This document shows positions 22,690 to 35,200 of a stretch of DNA of 64,000 nucleotides, one piece after another. A model generated the notes under the pieces. That model searched no databases. It was not told where the DNA came from and saw only the letters and a list, made by a program, of their open reading frames with translations. This stretch comes from Elephas maximus indicus (Eukaryota; Chordata; Mammalia; Proboscidea; Elephantidae). Position 1 is the first letter of the stretch. Each line of letters opens with the position of its first letter. Position numbers and translations under genes: made by a program. The stretch spans positions 104,714,823 to 104,778,822 of the forward strand of contig NC_064822.1 in NCBI RefSeq assembly GCF_024166365.1, written 5' to 3'.

Positions 22690-23660
22690 TGTAGAAAACA
22701 TATTATCTATAAAAATGAACCAACAGAATCAATAGACAAACTAATAGAACCAAGAAAAGAGTTAATTAAGGTTGACAGATATGAAAATCAATACCATTCA
22801 TTTACAGACTTAAAGGAAATATTTGCAATGTCCAAAGTGTGCATGGGATTAGCATCAAGAATATACAGTGAAATCTTATAAATTGACAAGAAAAAAGACA
22901 GGAAAGCCAGTAGAAAAAAAGTGGGCAAAGGATTCAAATAGGCATTTTGGAGAGAGGAAGATCTGTCGGTTAACAAGAACATTAAGTAGCGCTCACACTC
23001 ACTTGTAATAAAAAAAAAAAAAAATCAGAGAAATGCAATTTAAGATAACTGAGAGTCCACTTAATACCCATCAGAATTGTAAAAATTAGAAAGTTGTATA
23101 ATATTAAGCGTTGAAGAGGTGAGGTGATAAGAACTTTCAGGTAATATTGATGAGAGTATAAACAGCTAGAGACCTGAAAAATAATCTGGCAGTACTCAGT
23201 GAAATTAAGTATGTATATGCCTGTAACTCAGGAAACCCTGGTGGCATAGTGGTTAAGAGCTACAGCTGCTAATCAGAAGGTCGGCAGTTTGAATCTACCA
23301 GGTACTCCTTGGAAACTCTATGGGGCAGTTCTACTCTGTCCTGTAGGTCGCTATGAGTCGGAACCAACTAAGCGGCAATGGGTTTTTGGTTTATGCCTAT
23401 GACCCAGAAATTCCACTCCTGGGTATATGTCCCAGAGAAATTCCTGAATGGGCTCACAAGGGACTGTGTAAGAAGATGATTTTCCAGCATTGTTTGTGGA
23501 AGGGGCAAATGGATGAGTAAAATATAATGGATGCCTAATACGGAATCCTATGCAGCAGCTATAAACAATGAGCTAGATTACATACAGCAATAAGGATGGA
23601 GCCTAGAAAAGTCTTGATTGGAAAAAGTAAAAATGATGACGTTATTTAAATTAAGAACAC
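22690..23660 (+). mobile_element. L1M ORF2 C-terminal relic
   Basis: GTGGGCAAAGGATTCAAATAGG, AGAGAAATGCAATTTAAGATAAC, ATTCCACTCCTGGGTATATG and GCAGCTATAAACAATGAG are typical of the L1 ORF2 3' part in sense orientation; frames are lost. Interrupted by the AfroSINE at 23232–23391. Confidence 0.65.
23232..23391 (+). mobile_element. AfroSINE with 16-bp imperfect TSD
   Basis: Complete sense SINE: A-box region TGGCATAGTGGTTAAGAGC, B-box region TCGGCAGTTTGAATC, 3' end TATGAGTCGGAACCAACT. Flanks TATGCCTGTAACTCAG (23216–23231) and TATGCCTATGACCCAG (23392–23407) match at 13 of 16 bases. Confidence 0.92.
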
Positions 23661-23683
23661 TACATTAAAAAATCTGTAGCAGT

Positions 23684-24118
23684 TTGAACATTGACCCACA
23701 AAGATGTTTGCATCCTAACCCAGGAATCTGAAAATCTTACCTTATATACCAAAAGGAACTTTGCAAATGTGATTAAGGATCTTGGGATGGGAAGATCATC
23801 CTAGACTATGCAAGTGGTGTAATCACAAGCATATTTATAAGATGAAGGCAGGAAATCGGAATGAGTAGCAGATCTGAGAATGAAAGAGGTTGGAGTGATG
23901 GAAGAAGGGGCCATGATCCAAGAAATGACGGCAGTTTCTAGAAGCTGGAAAAGGCAAGGAAACAGATTCTCCCTTGAAGCTCCAGAAGGAATGCAGCCCT
24001 GCAAACACCTTGATTTTAGACTTCTGACCTCCAGATCTATAAGTGAATGAATGTGTTTGCGTTGCTTTAAACCACTAATTTGTGGCAATTTGTTACAGTA
24101 GCAGAAAACTAATGGACA
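23684..24118 (+). mobile_element. MLT1-type MaLR LTR
   Basis: GCAAATGTGATTAAGGATCTTG, GAAGCTGGAAAAGGCAAGG, CTTGATTTTAGACTTCTGACC, GGCAATTTGTTACAGTAGC and GAAAACTAATGGACA match the MLT1 layout in sense orientation. Confidence 0.75.
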
Positions 24119-24134
24119 ACCCTACCCATTTGTT

Positions 24135-24510
24135 GTTGTGAGCCAACAAGTTGATTCTAACTCATAGTGACTGTATGAGTAGGACAGAGTAAAATTAATT
24201 GCCCCCATAGAGTTACCTAGGCTGTAATTTTTACTTGGTAAAGTAGGTGGTCACCAAAAGAGAGGCAGGCCCTCAATGAGATGGATTGACACAATGGATG
24301 CAACAATGAGCTCGAGCATAACAACAATTGTGAAGATGGCACAGGACCAGGCAGTGTTTCCTTCTGTTGTGCATGGGATCACTATGAATCTAAAAGACTT
24401 GATGACACCTAACAACAACAACGTCTTTTCTCCCCTAGAGCCACTGGTGGGTTCAAACTGCCTACATTTGACTAGCAGCCAAGCACTTAACCTTTGTACC
24501 ACCAGATCTC
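24135..24510 (-). mobile_element. AfroSINE interrupted by an RTE 3' end
   Basis: Left half 24135–24235 (TTGATTCTAACTCATAGTGAC...GGCTGTAATTTTTAC) and right half 24424–24510 (GGTGGGTTCAAACTGCC ... TACCACCAGATCTCC) belong to one reverse-oriented SINE. The insert between them is an RTE tail. Confidence 0.8.
24236..24423 (+). mobile_element. Short RTE 3'-end insertion
   Basis: GAGATGGATTGACACAATGG through GGATCACTATGAATC and the end CACCTAACAACAACAAC; the last ~190 bases of an RTE inserted into an AfroSINE. Confidence 0.82.
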
Positions 24511-24618
24511 CTTCCTACATGTATAGTGAAGGGCATATATCAAGCTCATTAAAATGAATGTCAACCACATTAGATTGGGTGTCTATGGGGGAAGAGAGTA
24601 GGACAGCAGACAGGAAGT

Positions 24619-25152
24619 TGTCATGGATTGAATTGCGTCCCCCAAAAGTATGTGTCAACTTAGGCCATGATTCCCAGTATTGTGTGGTTATCCTCCATTT
24701 TGTGATTTTCCTATGTGTTATAAATCATAATCTTTGCCTGTGGTTAAAAAGGATTAGGGTGGGATATAGCACCCTTGCTCAGGTCACGTCCCTGATCCAA
24801 TGTAAAGGGAGTTTCCCTGGGGTATGACCTGCACCACCTTTTATCTTACAAGAGATAAAAGGAAAGTGTAGTAAGCAGAGAGCTGGGGACCTCATACCAT
24901 CAAGAAAGAAGCACAGGGACCAGAGCACATCCTTTGGACCCAGTTCCCTGCATTGAGAAGCTCCTCAACCAGGAGAAGATTGATAACAAGGATCTTTCTC
25001 CAGAACCTACAAAAAGAGAGAAAGCCTTCCGCTGGAGCTGATGCCCTGAATTTGGACTCCTAGCCTACTAGACTGTGAGAGAATAAATTTATCTTTGTTA
25101 AAGCCATCCAATCGTGGTATTTTGGCTATAGCAGCACTGAATAACCAACACA
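24619..25152 (+). mobile_element. Solo LTR, MaLR-like afrotherian family
   Basis: Starts TGTCATGGATTGAATTGCG and ends AATAACCAACACA. Flanks GAAGT (24614–24618) and GAAAT (25153–25157) differ at one base. Contains GAGAATAAATTTATC near the end. Same family as 19873–20388. Confidence 0.85.
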
Positions 25153-25157
25153 GAAAT

Positions 25158-25699
25158 GAAGAGGGGCTAGAATAAAACGAGACAGGTGGCTGGCCTGAGA
25201 AGGATTAATTCAAGTCCCCACATGCAAGGTCTAGCAAAGACAAACAGAAGCAATTCACTCTGACTGCTGTGTAGAAAACAACTTGGATGCTCTGATACAT
25301 GTGGCAGGTGTTCTGAGCAAAGACTCCCCTTTAGGTTTTTCTGATATTAAATCAGTCTTCTTTGTACCTTAATCCTGTGAAGAGCAGAATCTGTGGTGCC
25401 CTGAAGAGCAGGCATAAATACTGTGGTCATTGAAAAGCCTATGGCTCATGGTAAATCACTCATGAATCACTTATGAATTTGATTAGTGTTAGTCATCAAA
25501 TCTACTCTGGGTAGCCTGACAAACTCAAATGAGCTTTTAGGTTCATGAAGTAGAGGATCAGACCTGAACTGTGCTGACCACCTTAAACTCTTGTAAAGCT
25601 ACTGTGCAGCCAACTTCCATTCTGATGCCTCTCCACCCTTCGAACTTCACCCTTATTCTTCTCTGTATGCTCTAAGTCTAGCAAAGAGCCATACACATA
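25158..25699. other. Gene-free stretch, nothing identified
   Basis: No coding or repeat signal that I can name. Confidence 0.35.
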
Positions 25700-25856
25700 A
25701 AACCTGTTGCCATCAAGTTGATCTCAACACATAGTGACCTTATAGGACAGAGCAGAAGTGCCTCATATGGTTTCCATAGAGTACCTGGTGGTATCAAACT
25801 GCCAACCTTTTGGTTAGCAGCCGTAGCTTTTAACCACTACGCCACCAGGGTTTCAA
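25700..25856 (-). mobile_element. AfroSINE with 11-bp TSD
   Basis: Reverse-oriented SINE flanked by CCATACACATA (25689–25699) and CCATACACACA (25857–25867). Head ends CACTACGCCACCAGGG. Confidence 0.9.
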
Positions 25857-25867
25857 CCATACACACA

Positions 25868-26855
25868 CATAGTAGGTGTGTATGTGCCATACACACAGTA
25901 GGTGCATAATACTTGTTAGTAGCTGTTCCTACTAACCTAGTAGTTAGGATTCAGCGCTGTCACAATACCTGTTAGTGGAATGAAGTGACCCTCCCTTTCC
26001 CTCAATCCAAACCATCTTTCTAGTTTTATTTCCTACCACTCCCTATGTGACATCTACCCCCAAGGACTTTGCCATTCTATTTTTTATTGTAATATACACA
26101 CATTTCATCAACTTCTACATGTACACTTCAGTGACATTGATTACATTCTTCAAATTGTGCACCCCTTTTCACTCCCTTTTTCCAAATTATCAGGACTCAT
26201 TATTCTTTGAATACTCCATATTCGTCCATGTTTCCTTGCCTTTTGTGGGAGAAAAATAACTAAAAATGAAATCTACTCCCAATCCAGAAAAGCCTCCCAC
26301 AAAATAGATGAAAAAGAAAAGTTTTATTATTAAACCAGAATGTGATGTATAACAGGCAACCCACTAAAGAAGATTGCAGACAGAAATCTTATCCATTATG
26401 TATGAGTGAATATTAGGAGTATATTATGAGTGGATACAACTCATTACATTCATGTTTAAGATAAAATTGCTGATTTTCTAATACGTTTATGGCAGGATAC
26501 CTAAAGTTATGCTTATCGCCTTCCAGGAAACCCAGAGGTAGGGGTGTGAGCTTTCAAGATGGTTACTTTTCAAAAGAGATGGCTCCCAGTCCTTGAGGAA
26601 ACATCCTTGATTTACAAACTCCAGAAAGACAAAGGAAGATTCTACCATTACAAGTTATCTAAAGTCAATTCTGAAAGAACAAGAGAGGAGGGGAGAGACT
26701 TTCTTTATTTTCAACAGGGATAATTAAAACCTCTTATTTTCTATTTGAATTTTTCCTTACACTTTTCATGTACTATTCCTAGTGACCAGAATTGAATGTG
26801 TTTCCTCATTTTAAAGAGGAGGTTCAAATATTACTTAATTTTCCCTGTCTCCCAG
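25868..26855. other. Gene-free stretch with an L1M-like piece
   Basis: 26080–26240 (TTTTATTGTAATATACACAC ... CTTCAGTGACATTGATTAC) resembles a reverse-oriented L1M-like repeat end. The rest is unassigned and AT-rich. Confidence 0.4.
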
Positions 26856-27480
26856 GTCATTCAATCAATTATTCATCCATCCATTGTTTTATTCAGCAAA
26901 TACTGAGCACCTTTACAAGCCAGACACAATGCAAGGCACTGAAAATATGATGGTAAGCCAAAAATAGAGGCTCAACACCTTTATCACCCTCATGGAGGTA
27001 TAGCAGGTGAAATCTAGCTTAATAAACACTATGTTTATATTAATGAACATACAATTAACAACTGAGATACAAGCTCTGAAGGAAACAAACACTGTTCTTT
27101 GATAGCATATAACCAAGAAATCTTTTCTAGTTTGGGGTGGGTTGTGAGTTCAAGGAAGGCCTCTTTGAAGATGTAACAATGAATGTCAATTTGGGCACAA
27201 ATAGGCAAAATGGAAGCCAAAAAAAAAAAAAAAGCATTCCAGACATAGGGACTAGAAGGAGCATGCCAAGACCATAGAGTTGGAAGACAGAGAACAAGAC
27301 GGAGACTGGACCAAGATGGGGGCGTTAAGTGGAAGGAAGTCAAGGCACAGTCTTAACATAACCAGATTTGCACTTTGGAAAGATTACTCTAGCTGCTATG
27401 TGAAGAATGGATTAGTGAGTGTGGACAGCAATAGCGAATGAAGGGTGGGGATACTCCAGGTGAGATATGATAGTAACTTG

Positions 27481-27640
27481 ACCCTGGTGGCATAGTGGGT
27501 AAGAGTTCAGCTGCTAACCTTAAGGTCAGCAGTTGCAATTCACCAGGTGTTCCTTGGAAACCCTATGTGGCAGTTCTACTGTCCTATAGGGTCACTATGA
27601 GTTGGCATCAACTCGACAGCAATGAGTTTGATATTTGTTT
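27481..27640 (+). mobile_element. AfroSINE
   Basis: Sense orientation, CCCTGGTGGCATAGTGGG ... CATCAACTCGACAGCAATG. Inside L2. Confidence 0.88.
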
Positions 27641-27672
27641 TTGCCTTTGGGTGGTGGTAATGAAATTGATAG

Positions 27673-27885
27673 AGGACTCCTGGTGGCGCAGTGGTTAAGT
27701 GCTGGGATGCTGACCAAAAGGTCTGCCGTTCAAACCCACCCAGCGGCTCCACCGGAGAAAGATGTGGCTGTCTGTTCCAGTAAAGATTTGCAGCCTTGGG
27801 AACCCTATGGGGCAGTTTTATAGTCCTACAGTCCTATAGGGTCACTATGAGTCTGAATGGACTCAAAGGCAATGGTTAATAAAGG
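27673..27885 (+). mobile_element. AfroSINE, long subfamily
   Basis: Sense orientation, CTCCTGGTGGCGCAGTGG, with the extra middle block GAAAGATGTGGCTGTCTG ... AAGATTTGCAGCCTTGG. Inside L2, 32 bases after the previous SINE. Confidence 0.88.
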
Positions 27886-28080
27886 TGCTGGGGTCATAGG
27901 GTGCCATGAGTCGACTGAACGGACCTGAAGGCAACTAAAAACCGTAACGGTGAAGATGAAGTAGATGAATTCCAAAAATATTTGAGGTAAAAATAGTTAG
28001 ATTGGATTTGAGACTGGGTAAAGAAGGGGGGGAGAGAGAGGTTCAAGAGTAACTCCCAGGTTCCTGATTTGTCTAATAGG

Positions 28081-28600
28081 AACCACCCTAGTCAGGATAA
28101 AATCTACCAGAGCCCTGTAAACTTGGAACCGTAGTCCAAATTCCTGTCCTTCATTAGGGGTTACCCCTTCCATTCTAACCAGAATATTCTAGGTTCCCGC
28201 AGCCTCGCACTCTTGCCTGCCAAGAACGGGCAGCCGAGGCCCCTCTCCCTAAGCCTCCAGGCCTGCAACAGATGCCGCCTGAAGGTAGGGAAGCCCTCAG
28301 CTGTGAGTAGGCATTCATTTCTGGCGTTCTGTTAACTGAGTTCCAACGTCATTTTTTGAGTCTTGTTTCTTATCTGTGAAATGGAGACCACACCTCACTG
28401 GACTGAGCCTCGAGTAAGAAAAACGATTGCTTTTTATTTTTGTTATCGTTAGGCTCAGTTGAATTCCCTCCAGCTCTCTCCACCTCTTCCCGGGCACAGC
28501 GTGCAGAATTTTTCCTATAAGGGCCTGGAACGGCGTCCTCAAAGCTGGCGCCCCACGGCGGCCAGAGTAGGGTAAGGCTTGGGCCAGCCTCCAACACCGT
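28081..28600. other. Upstream flank of TROAP, nothing firmly identified
   Basis: GC content rises towards the TROAP promoter from about 28480. No exon or named repeat seen. Confidence 0.35.
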
Positions 28601-29018
28601 TAGCCGCGAACAGGACCACCAACCCTTCCGCCAATGGTCTTTTCCTCACCAGACCCGAGGCCTCGCGAGAGCGCCCGTTGTCTTACAGACTCTGAACGCC
28701 ACGCCTTCCCGGACTCAGGACGTGCTTCTCCTTCCTCTTTCCCCATCGTCCAACCTGCGCTCCGCTCTCGGATTGGCTGATTGAGCTGGGTCAGGTTTTT
28801 CCTAGCTAGAAAGCGATCGGACTAGTGCTTCTTTGGGCCCCGCCTCCAAAGCCTGTGGATTGGACAACTGAGTCAGGTGCCACGCGCCTACACGGGAGCT
28901 CGGACCGGCCAATCCGGAGCTTGGAGTATTTTACGAACTGGGGAAGTGTCTGCAGCAGACAGCGAGTGTCAGGGAAAAAGTGAAGAAAGTGGGGCGACCC
29001 AGAGGGGCTCCGAGGAAG
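28600..29018 (+). promoter_or_regulatory. TROAP: TROAP promoter and probable non-coding first exon
   Basis: CpG-rich block without a clear TATA box. It has four CCAAT boxes: CCAAT at 28631–28635 and 28909–28913, and ATTGG at 28772–28776 and 28859–28863. Clustered CCAAT boxes (NF-Y) are typical of G2/M genes, and TROAP is known to be induced then. The first exon probably ends at the donor AAG|GTGCGG after 29018, but another donor near 29074 (GAGAG|GTAGCT) is possible. I saw no canonical CHR element (TTTGAA or TTTAAA) close by. Confidence 0.55.
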
Positions 29019-29284
29019 GTGCGGCAAGAGGATCTTGGAGGGAATGAGGGCTGCGGGGGCTCATGGCCAGGAGAGGTAGCTCGGGGTCTTGGGGCGATAA
29101 AGAGCGGACTCGACATGCCTGGAGGAGGCTGGCACCCAGAAGAACGGCCTTGCAGGCGCTGAGAGCTTCTGAGTGCATGGATTTGGGCGGAGGTGGGAGT
29201 CTCAGGGATGCAGGACCGGTGCTCCGATATGGCTGACCTTTGATCCATGATCCTGCCTTCTTCCCTGTCTTAGTTGTGGCAATC

Positions 29285-32200
29285 ATGACCACCCTTCGAG
29301 CCACGAAGGATCCTCTCCCCCGGGGTGTATCTCCCACTCCTAGCAAGATTCCTTTGCTCTCCCAGAGACGCCTGCCTCTCTCCACGGGCAAACCCTGCGC
29401 TCTGGACCAGGAGAACCAAGATCCAAGGGTAAGAGGGGCCTGATGGGTAAAGGGAGTAGCCACAAGGAGGCAGCACACACCAGCAATGCATCCTAATGCT
29501 GAGTCCCAGCTTTTTGCCTCTCCACCCCTTACAGAGATTGGTACAGAAGCCACCGTTCAGTATTCAACGTCCCCTCGTTGGCCCAGCAGACCCCAAGCCT
29601 AAAGCCACACACCAAACAGAGAAATCAGAGAGATCGGTGGAGAGCACTCAGCTTCGGAACCCCCTGGAGGAGCTCACGCTTAGCCCTAGGGAACAAAATG
29701 TGGGGCCTGGGCCCCCTCCCACTACAGGTATCTGTTTGTGGCCTGGGACCACAGCCTCCTTAACTGGGTGAGGGAATGAGAAGGGCACAGTGGGGTTTTG
29801 GGACTGTCTACTCCTGGGCTTCTGCTTATTATGAGTCTTGGTCTGTTCCTGGAAAGCTCTCTGCTCTTAGAAGCTCTCCTTTCCTACAGAAAAATGTCTT
29901 CGTTTCAGAGCCTTTCCCAGCTCCACCAGTCACAATCAATTGCTCTGTGTTCTCCTGATGTTTTGTAGTACTTTTTTTATAACATGTCCATAATTTGGTT
30001 TGAGTCTGTTAACCTCTCTGTAGTTTGATGAGAGCTTCTGAAGGATGGGCTTTGTCTTACTTATCTCTGGACTGTAGTGCCTAGACTAGTGTCTTATGGA
30101 GAGTAAACTTCTGTGAAAATTTGATGAACTGAGTTCAAGTGAATGAGTCTCTCTTGGTTACTCTTGCACCTTAATGTTACTATGCTAGAGTCCCTGGCCC
30201 CTTCCCACTTCCTGTTCCTTCTCACCTTTCCTTCTCTTCCCTTGCAGAGGTTCCAGGGGCCATAGAGTTTGTGGCTGACCCTGCAGCCCTGGCCACCATC
30301 CTGTCAGGTGAGGGGGTGAAGAGCTGTCACCTAGGGCGCCAGCCTAGTCTGGCTCAGAGAGTCCTGGTTCGTGGCAGCCAGAGAGGTACCTTCCAGAGGG
30401 GCCAGGTAATGAGACATGATAGGATGAGATGAAGTTCAGGTGGGCTGAGGAGAAGATCACGAGCCTGTGCTGATAGCCTCTGTTGGTGACCCAGGGTGCC
30501 CGGACCTCTGCATATTTGGCCCCCAGAACCCCCAACCACCGACTGGACCCTGCCAGGGCTTCCTGCTTCTCAAGGCTAGAGGGGCCAGGACCCCGTGGCC
30601 GGACCTTGTGCCCCCAGAGGCTAGAGACTTTGGTGAGTGCCCTTGAGGGGCTGACATGCAGTGCTTCTGGGAGCTCCTTCCGTAGCACAGAGCTGCCCTG
30701 ACAGAAAAGGTCCCACATGAGGAGCCAGAGGGGTTCTTTGAGGCAGATGGGGTTGGCGGTCAGGCCTGAAAGTTTGGGTCCCACCTGTGACGCTATCTCA
30801 TTTCTTGCCCTTCTGGGTCAGATTCCACCTTCAGAATGGTCCTTTCACTCTTCCACTCGCCCCAATTTCCTGGAGTTAAGAAGAGTGACAGGTGGCAGCA
30901 ACCGGTGAGAAGAGGGTGTGGGAGAGGGTCATTTGGAAAGGAATGACCCAGTGTTTGATGCTGGGGTCCCAGAGCTAGGACCTTCCTGTAGCTTTAGGAA
31001 AAAGGGGAAAACCTGTGACTACCTACAGGTGAGCCCTTGGAATAGGGTTCAGAGCTTCACACCCAGGCCTCACTACAGCATCACTCTCCTCAGGTGGTGG
31101 GGGAGGAGGGGAGCAGGGATGAGAGATGCTACAGCATGGACTGTGGCAATAAATGGGACTTGGGTTTGATTCCTGATTTTTGCCATTTACTATTTGTGTG
31201 AGCTTGCCCTAACCCCTCTGAACTTCCATTTCTTTATGTGTCAAACAAGGATAATGTTTGTACTGTCATTAGAGGCTGTTGTGGGGATTAAATGAGATGA
31301 TGTTTGTACACCACTTAGTACAATGCCCAGCTCATATCTGGTACTCAGTGACTCTGCTGGCTGCTGTTGTTATTGTCATTAGGACGTCAGTGAGGCAGGC
31401 CTCAGGATTGCCCCTGGAGACCCCAGCCCAGCCTGGTGAGTGTGTCTGGCCGTGGGGAGAGAACAGGGGTGGGTGGGCTGCCTCCAGCGGGGAGCTCAGC
31501 AGGCTAGAGATGTGGGGTGCCTAGATCAGGAGTGGAGAGAAGCAGAGTTCAGAGGTTGGCACCCAGTTGCAGTCCCCATTTCCACCCTCTCCCTGCCACT
31601 TCCTGCAAGATTTATCTTCTACTCGGTATTCTATCGCCAGCCCCTAAAAGCCATCAGCACACCCCAGCCCACTCAGGGTGTTCAGATTAATAAGTGCTTA
31701 TTGAGATATGCTAGACTTTAAGGATAGAGAGGGATGGGTCCCTGCCCCTGACGGTGCAGTGGGGGCTGTCAAACTGGCATACCCTCTTCAGAGGCTGCAA
31801 AGCCCTGTGTTAGTCTTTGATGGGCGTACCAGAAACTACAGCAAATTTCCTGTTTCCTCCTAGCTTCCTCTCTCTCTGAAGGAGAACATGAGGTTGTCAC
31901 TCACTCACATAAAGACAGAGGAGGCCCACTCGGTCTGGCTCAGCGGGTTCCATTAAGAGAAACACACACCAAGGTGAGATGGGACCCTCCTGGGATAGGA
32001 GGTGCAGGTGGGAGGTGCTTGGGGGAATTCCCAGCAGCAGCCAGCACTGAGGACTGTGGGTAGGGCCAGGCAGTCCTGGGCCTCAGGGATGTTATTTGGT
32101 CTGGGTTTGTGCCAAATGGGCCCAAGCTTTCTCCAGAATGGAACTGACCTCTCTTTACCAGGTATCTGGGACCTGGAGTGAAATGTCATAGATAGATATA

Positions 32201-35200
32201 TATTTACATCACCATCAGATCAGTGCTGAGGGTGAGACAACTGATACTTGTCAGTCAAAAGCATTCATCTATTCACTCCACAAATATTTCTTGAACATAT
32301 ACTGTGTGCCAGGCACTGTTCTAGGCACTGGACGTACAGCAGTAAACAAATTGATGTCCTAGAAGGGGTAGACAAACAATAAACAATTATGTAAAATCTG
32401 TAGTATGTTGAAGGTTCTTGGGTGGCGCAAATGGCTTGCGCTTGACTACTAACCTAGAGATTGTCGGTTTAAACCCACCCAGCAGTGCCACAGAAGAAAG
32501 TCCTCGGGATCTGCTTTCATAAAGATTACAGCCAAGAAAATGCTATGGAGCAGTTCTACTCTGTAATACATGAGGTTGTCATGAGTTGGAATTGACTCAA
32601 CAGCAATGAGTTAGGGTTTTTTTTTTTTTTTTTTGGTATAGAATGTCAAATGGTGACAAGTTCGCTGTAAACAAAATAAGACGCCAAAGGGGAACTGGGA
32701 GTGGGAGCTGGTACTGCAGTTTTAGACAGATTGGTCAGGGGAATCTCACTGCACAGCTTAAGTGAAGACCAGAAGGATTTGAGGGAATGAGCCATGCGGG
32801 TGTCTGGGGGAAGAGACTTCCAGGCCAAGAGAACGTTAGATGCAAAGGCCCTGGTGAGGAAATGTGTCTTGTGTGTTTGAGGATCAGCATAAAGGAGAGG
32901 CCAACAAAGCTGATCAGAGTAAGGAGGAGAATGGTAGGAGATGAGGTTAGAGCAATAACAGAATCGGATTGGGTGGGGACTTGTAAACCAGTGTAAAGAC
33001 TTTGGCTTTTACTTGGAATGAGATGGAAAGCCATGGTGGGAGGGGGATAGCAGAGATGAAGGGAGTGCCATGATTTTACTTATGTCTTAGAAGAGTCACA
33101 ATGGCTACTATGTTGAGAACAAGACACAGGAAGGCAAAGGGGAAAGGGATAACTCCTCCCAACGTTTTCTTCTCCACAGGACAGCCATGACTCCCACCTG
33201 ATGCCCTCCCCTGCCCCTGTGGTCCAGCCCATGCCTGGCTGCGTGGGACCACCTACTGTCACCCGCCCATCACCCTTTGGACGGGCTCAACGTGTACCTT
33301 CTCCCTACCCCTCAGCTCCGGTTTGTACTCACAACTCTTGGGGGCTGGGCAAGGGCAAAACAGTTGGCTGGAGATCCCCACTAGGTCCAGGCTTTGTCCC
33401 TGCTCAGCCACTTCATCTCTCCCCAGGCCTCATATTCAGTGTTGCGGCGTCTTGCCATACGCCCCAAAACCCAGTTCACACCCATCCCGTCCGCCCCCAG
33501 AGTTAAGCAGGTAATAAAAGAGGGCAGGGGAGGTAGCTGGCACAGGCCAAGGCTGGGGAAGAGGCAGCAAGGGGACAGATGAGCCTAGGGAGGATTAAGC
33601 AAGGGAAAGGGGAGATTGGGCCCATCTGTGGGTTCTGGGCTTTGCCGACATCCCACTTCTGCTTCCAGGGCCGATGGGTGAGTGGTCTCTCCCCTCAGTC
33701 CTGCCCTGAACCTGAAGAGCCTGTCCTGCCCTGGGTAAGTAGCAAAAGCTGTCCCATGCTGAGATCTCTCCCTCTGTCCTTTCGGCCTGGAGGCCCAGCA
33801 GTTTGAGGGAGGTAGGATCCCTGGAAAAGCTACCTAACTCCCAACTCTCCCTGCTTCTCTGCTGCTCCCCCTAATCTAAGTCTAGGTCTTCTCAGCTAGG
33901 GACTTTGATCTGTTCCTCATGCGGGTGGCACTCTGGTCATCTTTCTGCCCCAGCCTGGCTTCCCCATGTGAGCCCTTTCCTCCCATCTGGCAGGAGCAGA
34001 TTGCGGTACAGCTGTTTGACCAGGAGAGTTCTATGAGGTTGCACGAGGAGCCTGTGAAACCACCTGTGGCTCCTAATGAACTGCCCCCAAACAAAATCCC
34101 CAACCTTCAAGAGCTGAAGATGCAGGTGGGTCTGTGGGGGCAACAGCTTTGATGCCTGAGGAGCAAACAGGAAGAGATGGGGTATGGGGATAGGGCAGTG
34201 TGAGTACAGTACTTGAACCCACACCACGCTGGGCTGTCTTTTCTGCCTACAGCGCATCAGTATCCTGCAGCAGCTGTTGCGACAGGAGGTAGAGGGGCTG
34301 GCAGGGGACAAGTATGCCCCCCTTAATGGAGATTCCTCTCTGGATATGGTTGAACTTCATCCCCTACTGGCTGAGACTTCTAGGACTCTGAATGCCCCAG
34401 AGCGTAATTCCGGGACTGCCCACCTTCCCGGATCGTCACAGAACTCTGAGCTGCCGAAGCCTTGCCTTCCGGAGGAGTGTGAGGAACCACAGCCCTGCCC
34501 TCCAGCAGAGCCAGGGGTCCCTAACTCCTGCCATAGGAGGGAGTCTGAGATACCAGAGCCCTCCCCCAAACAACAGCCTGGAGTACCAGAGCCCTACCCT
34601 CCAGCAGAGCCTGGACCCCTTCAGCACAGCCCCCAGGGGAAGACTAGATTCCCCAAGTCTCACCCTAGAGTAGAGCCTGGGGCACCAGGGGCCTGCCCCA
34701 TGGAACCTGGAAATCCAGAGTCCATCCAACAGCCCCACAACAATCAGTGTGCTCCAGTACCCACCAGCCTGATCTTCTCTTCCCAACATCCCCTTTGTGC
34801 CAGCCCTCCTATCCACTCACTCCAGTCTTTGAGGCTGCCACCAGGCCAATCAGGTAAGAAATTGGTTGGGAGGGGGTAGGAACAAAGAAGGTGGTCATCT
34901 CTCACTGGGAGCTGGGCCCAGTGCCCTACACCGAGTAATCCCATGCTTCCTTCACCATCTATCCTGCCTCTGCCTGGCTCTTCCTCAGAAAGAAGGAAAG
35001 AGCTGCACCTCTAGCTCTGTGCTCCTAACTGGCTTGGCCCTTGGGGGAGGAAAAAGGGCAGTATATGGTGGGAGCACAGAACTCCAGAGCCCCTCCGAAC
35101 TCTGTGACCCTCGGCCCTCAGGCCTCAAGAGTCTGGCCCCTCGAACTCTGGCCCTGAGGCAGCGCCTCAAAGCATGTCTGACTGCCATCCACTGCTTTCA

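Larger units (their letters stand above)
26860..28080 (+). mobile_element. L2 LINE 3' relic with two AfroSINEs
   Basis: CTGAGCACCTTTACAAGCC, CTCATGGAGGTATAGCAG, GGAGCATGCCAAGACCATAG and AAAGATTACTCTAGCTGC follow the L2 3' order. It resumes after the SINEs with GAGACTGGGTAAAGAAGG. Confidence 0.6.
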
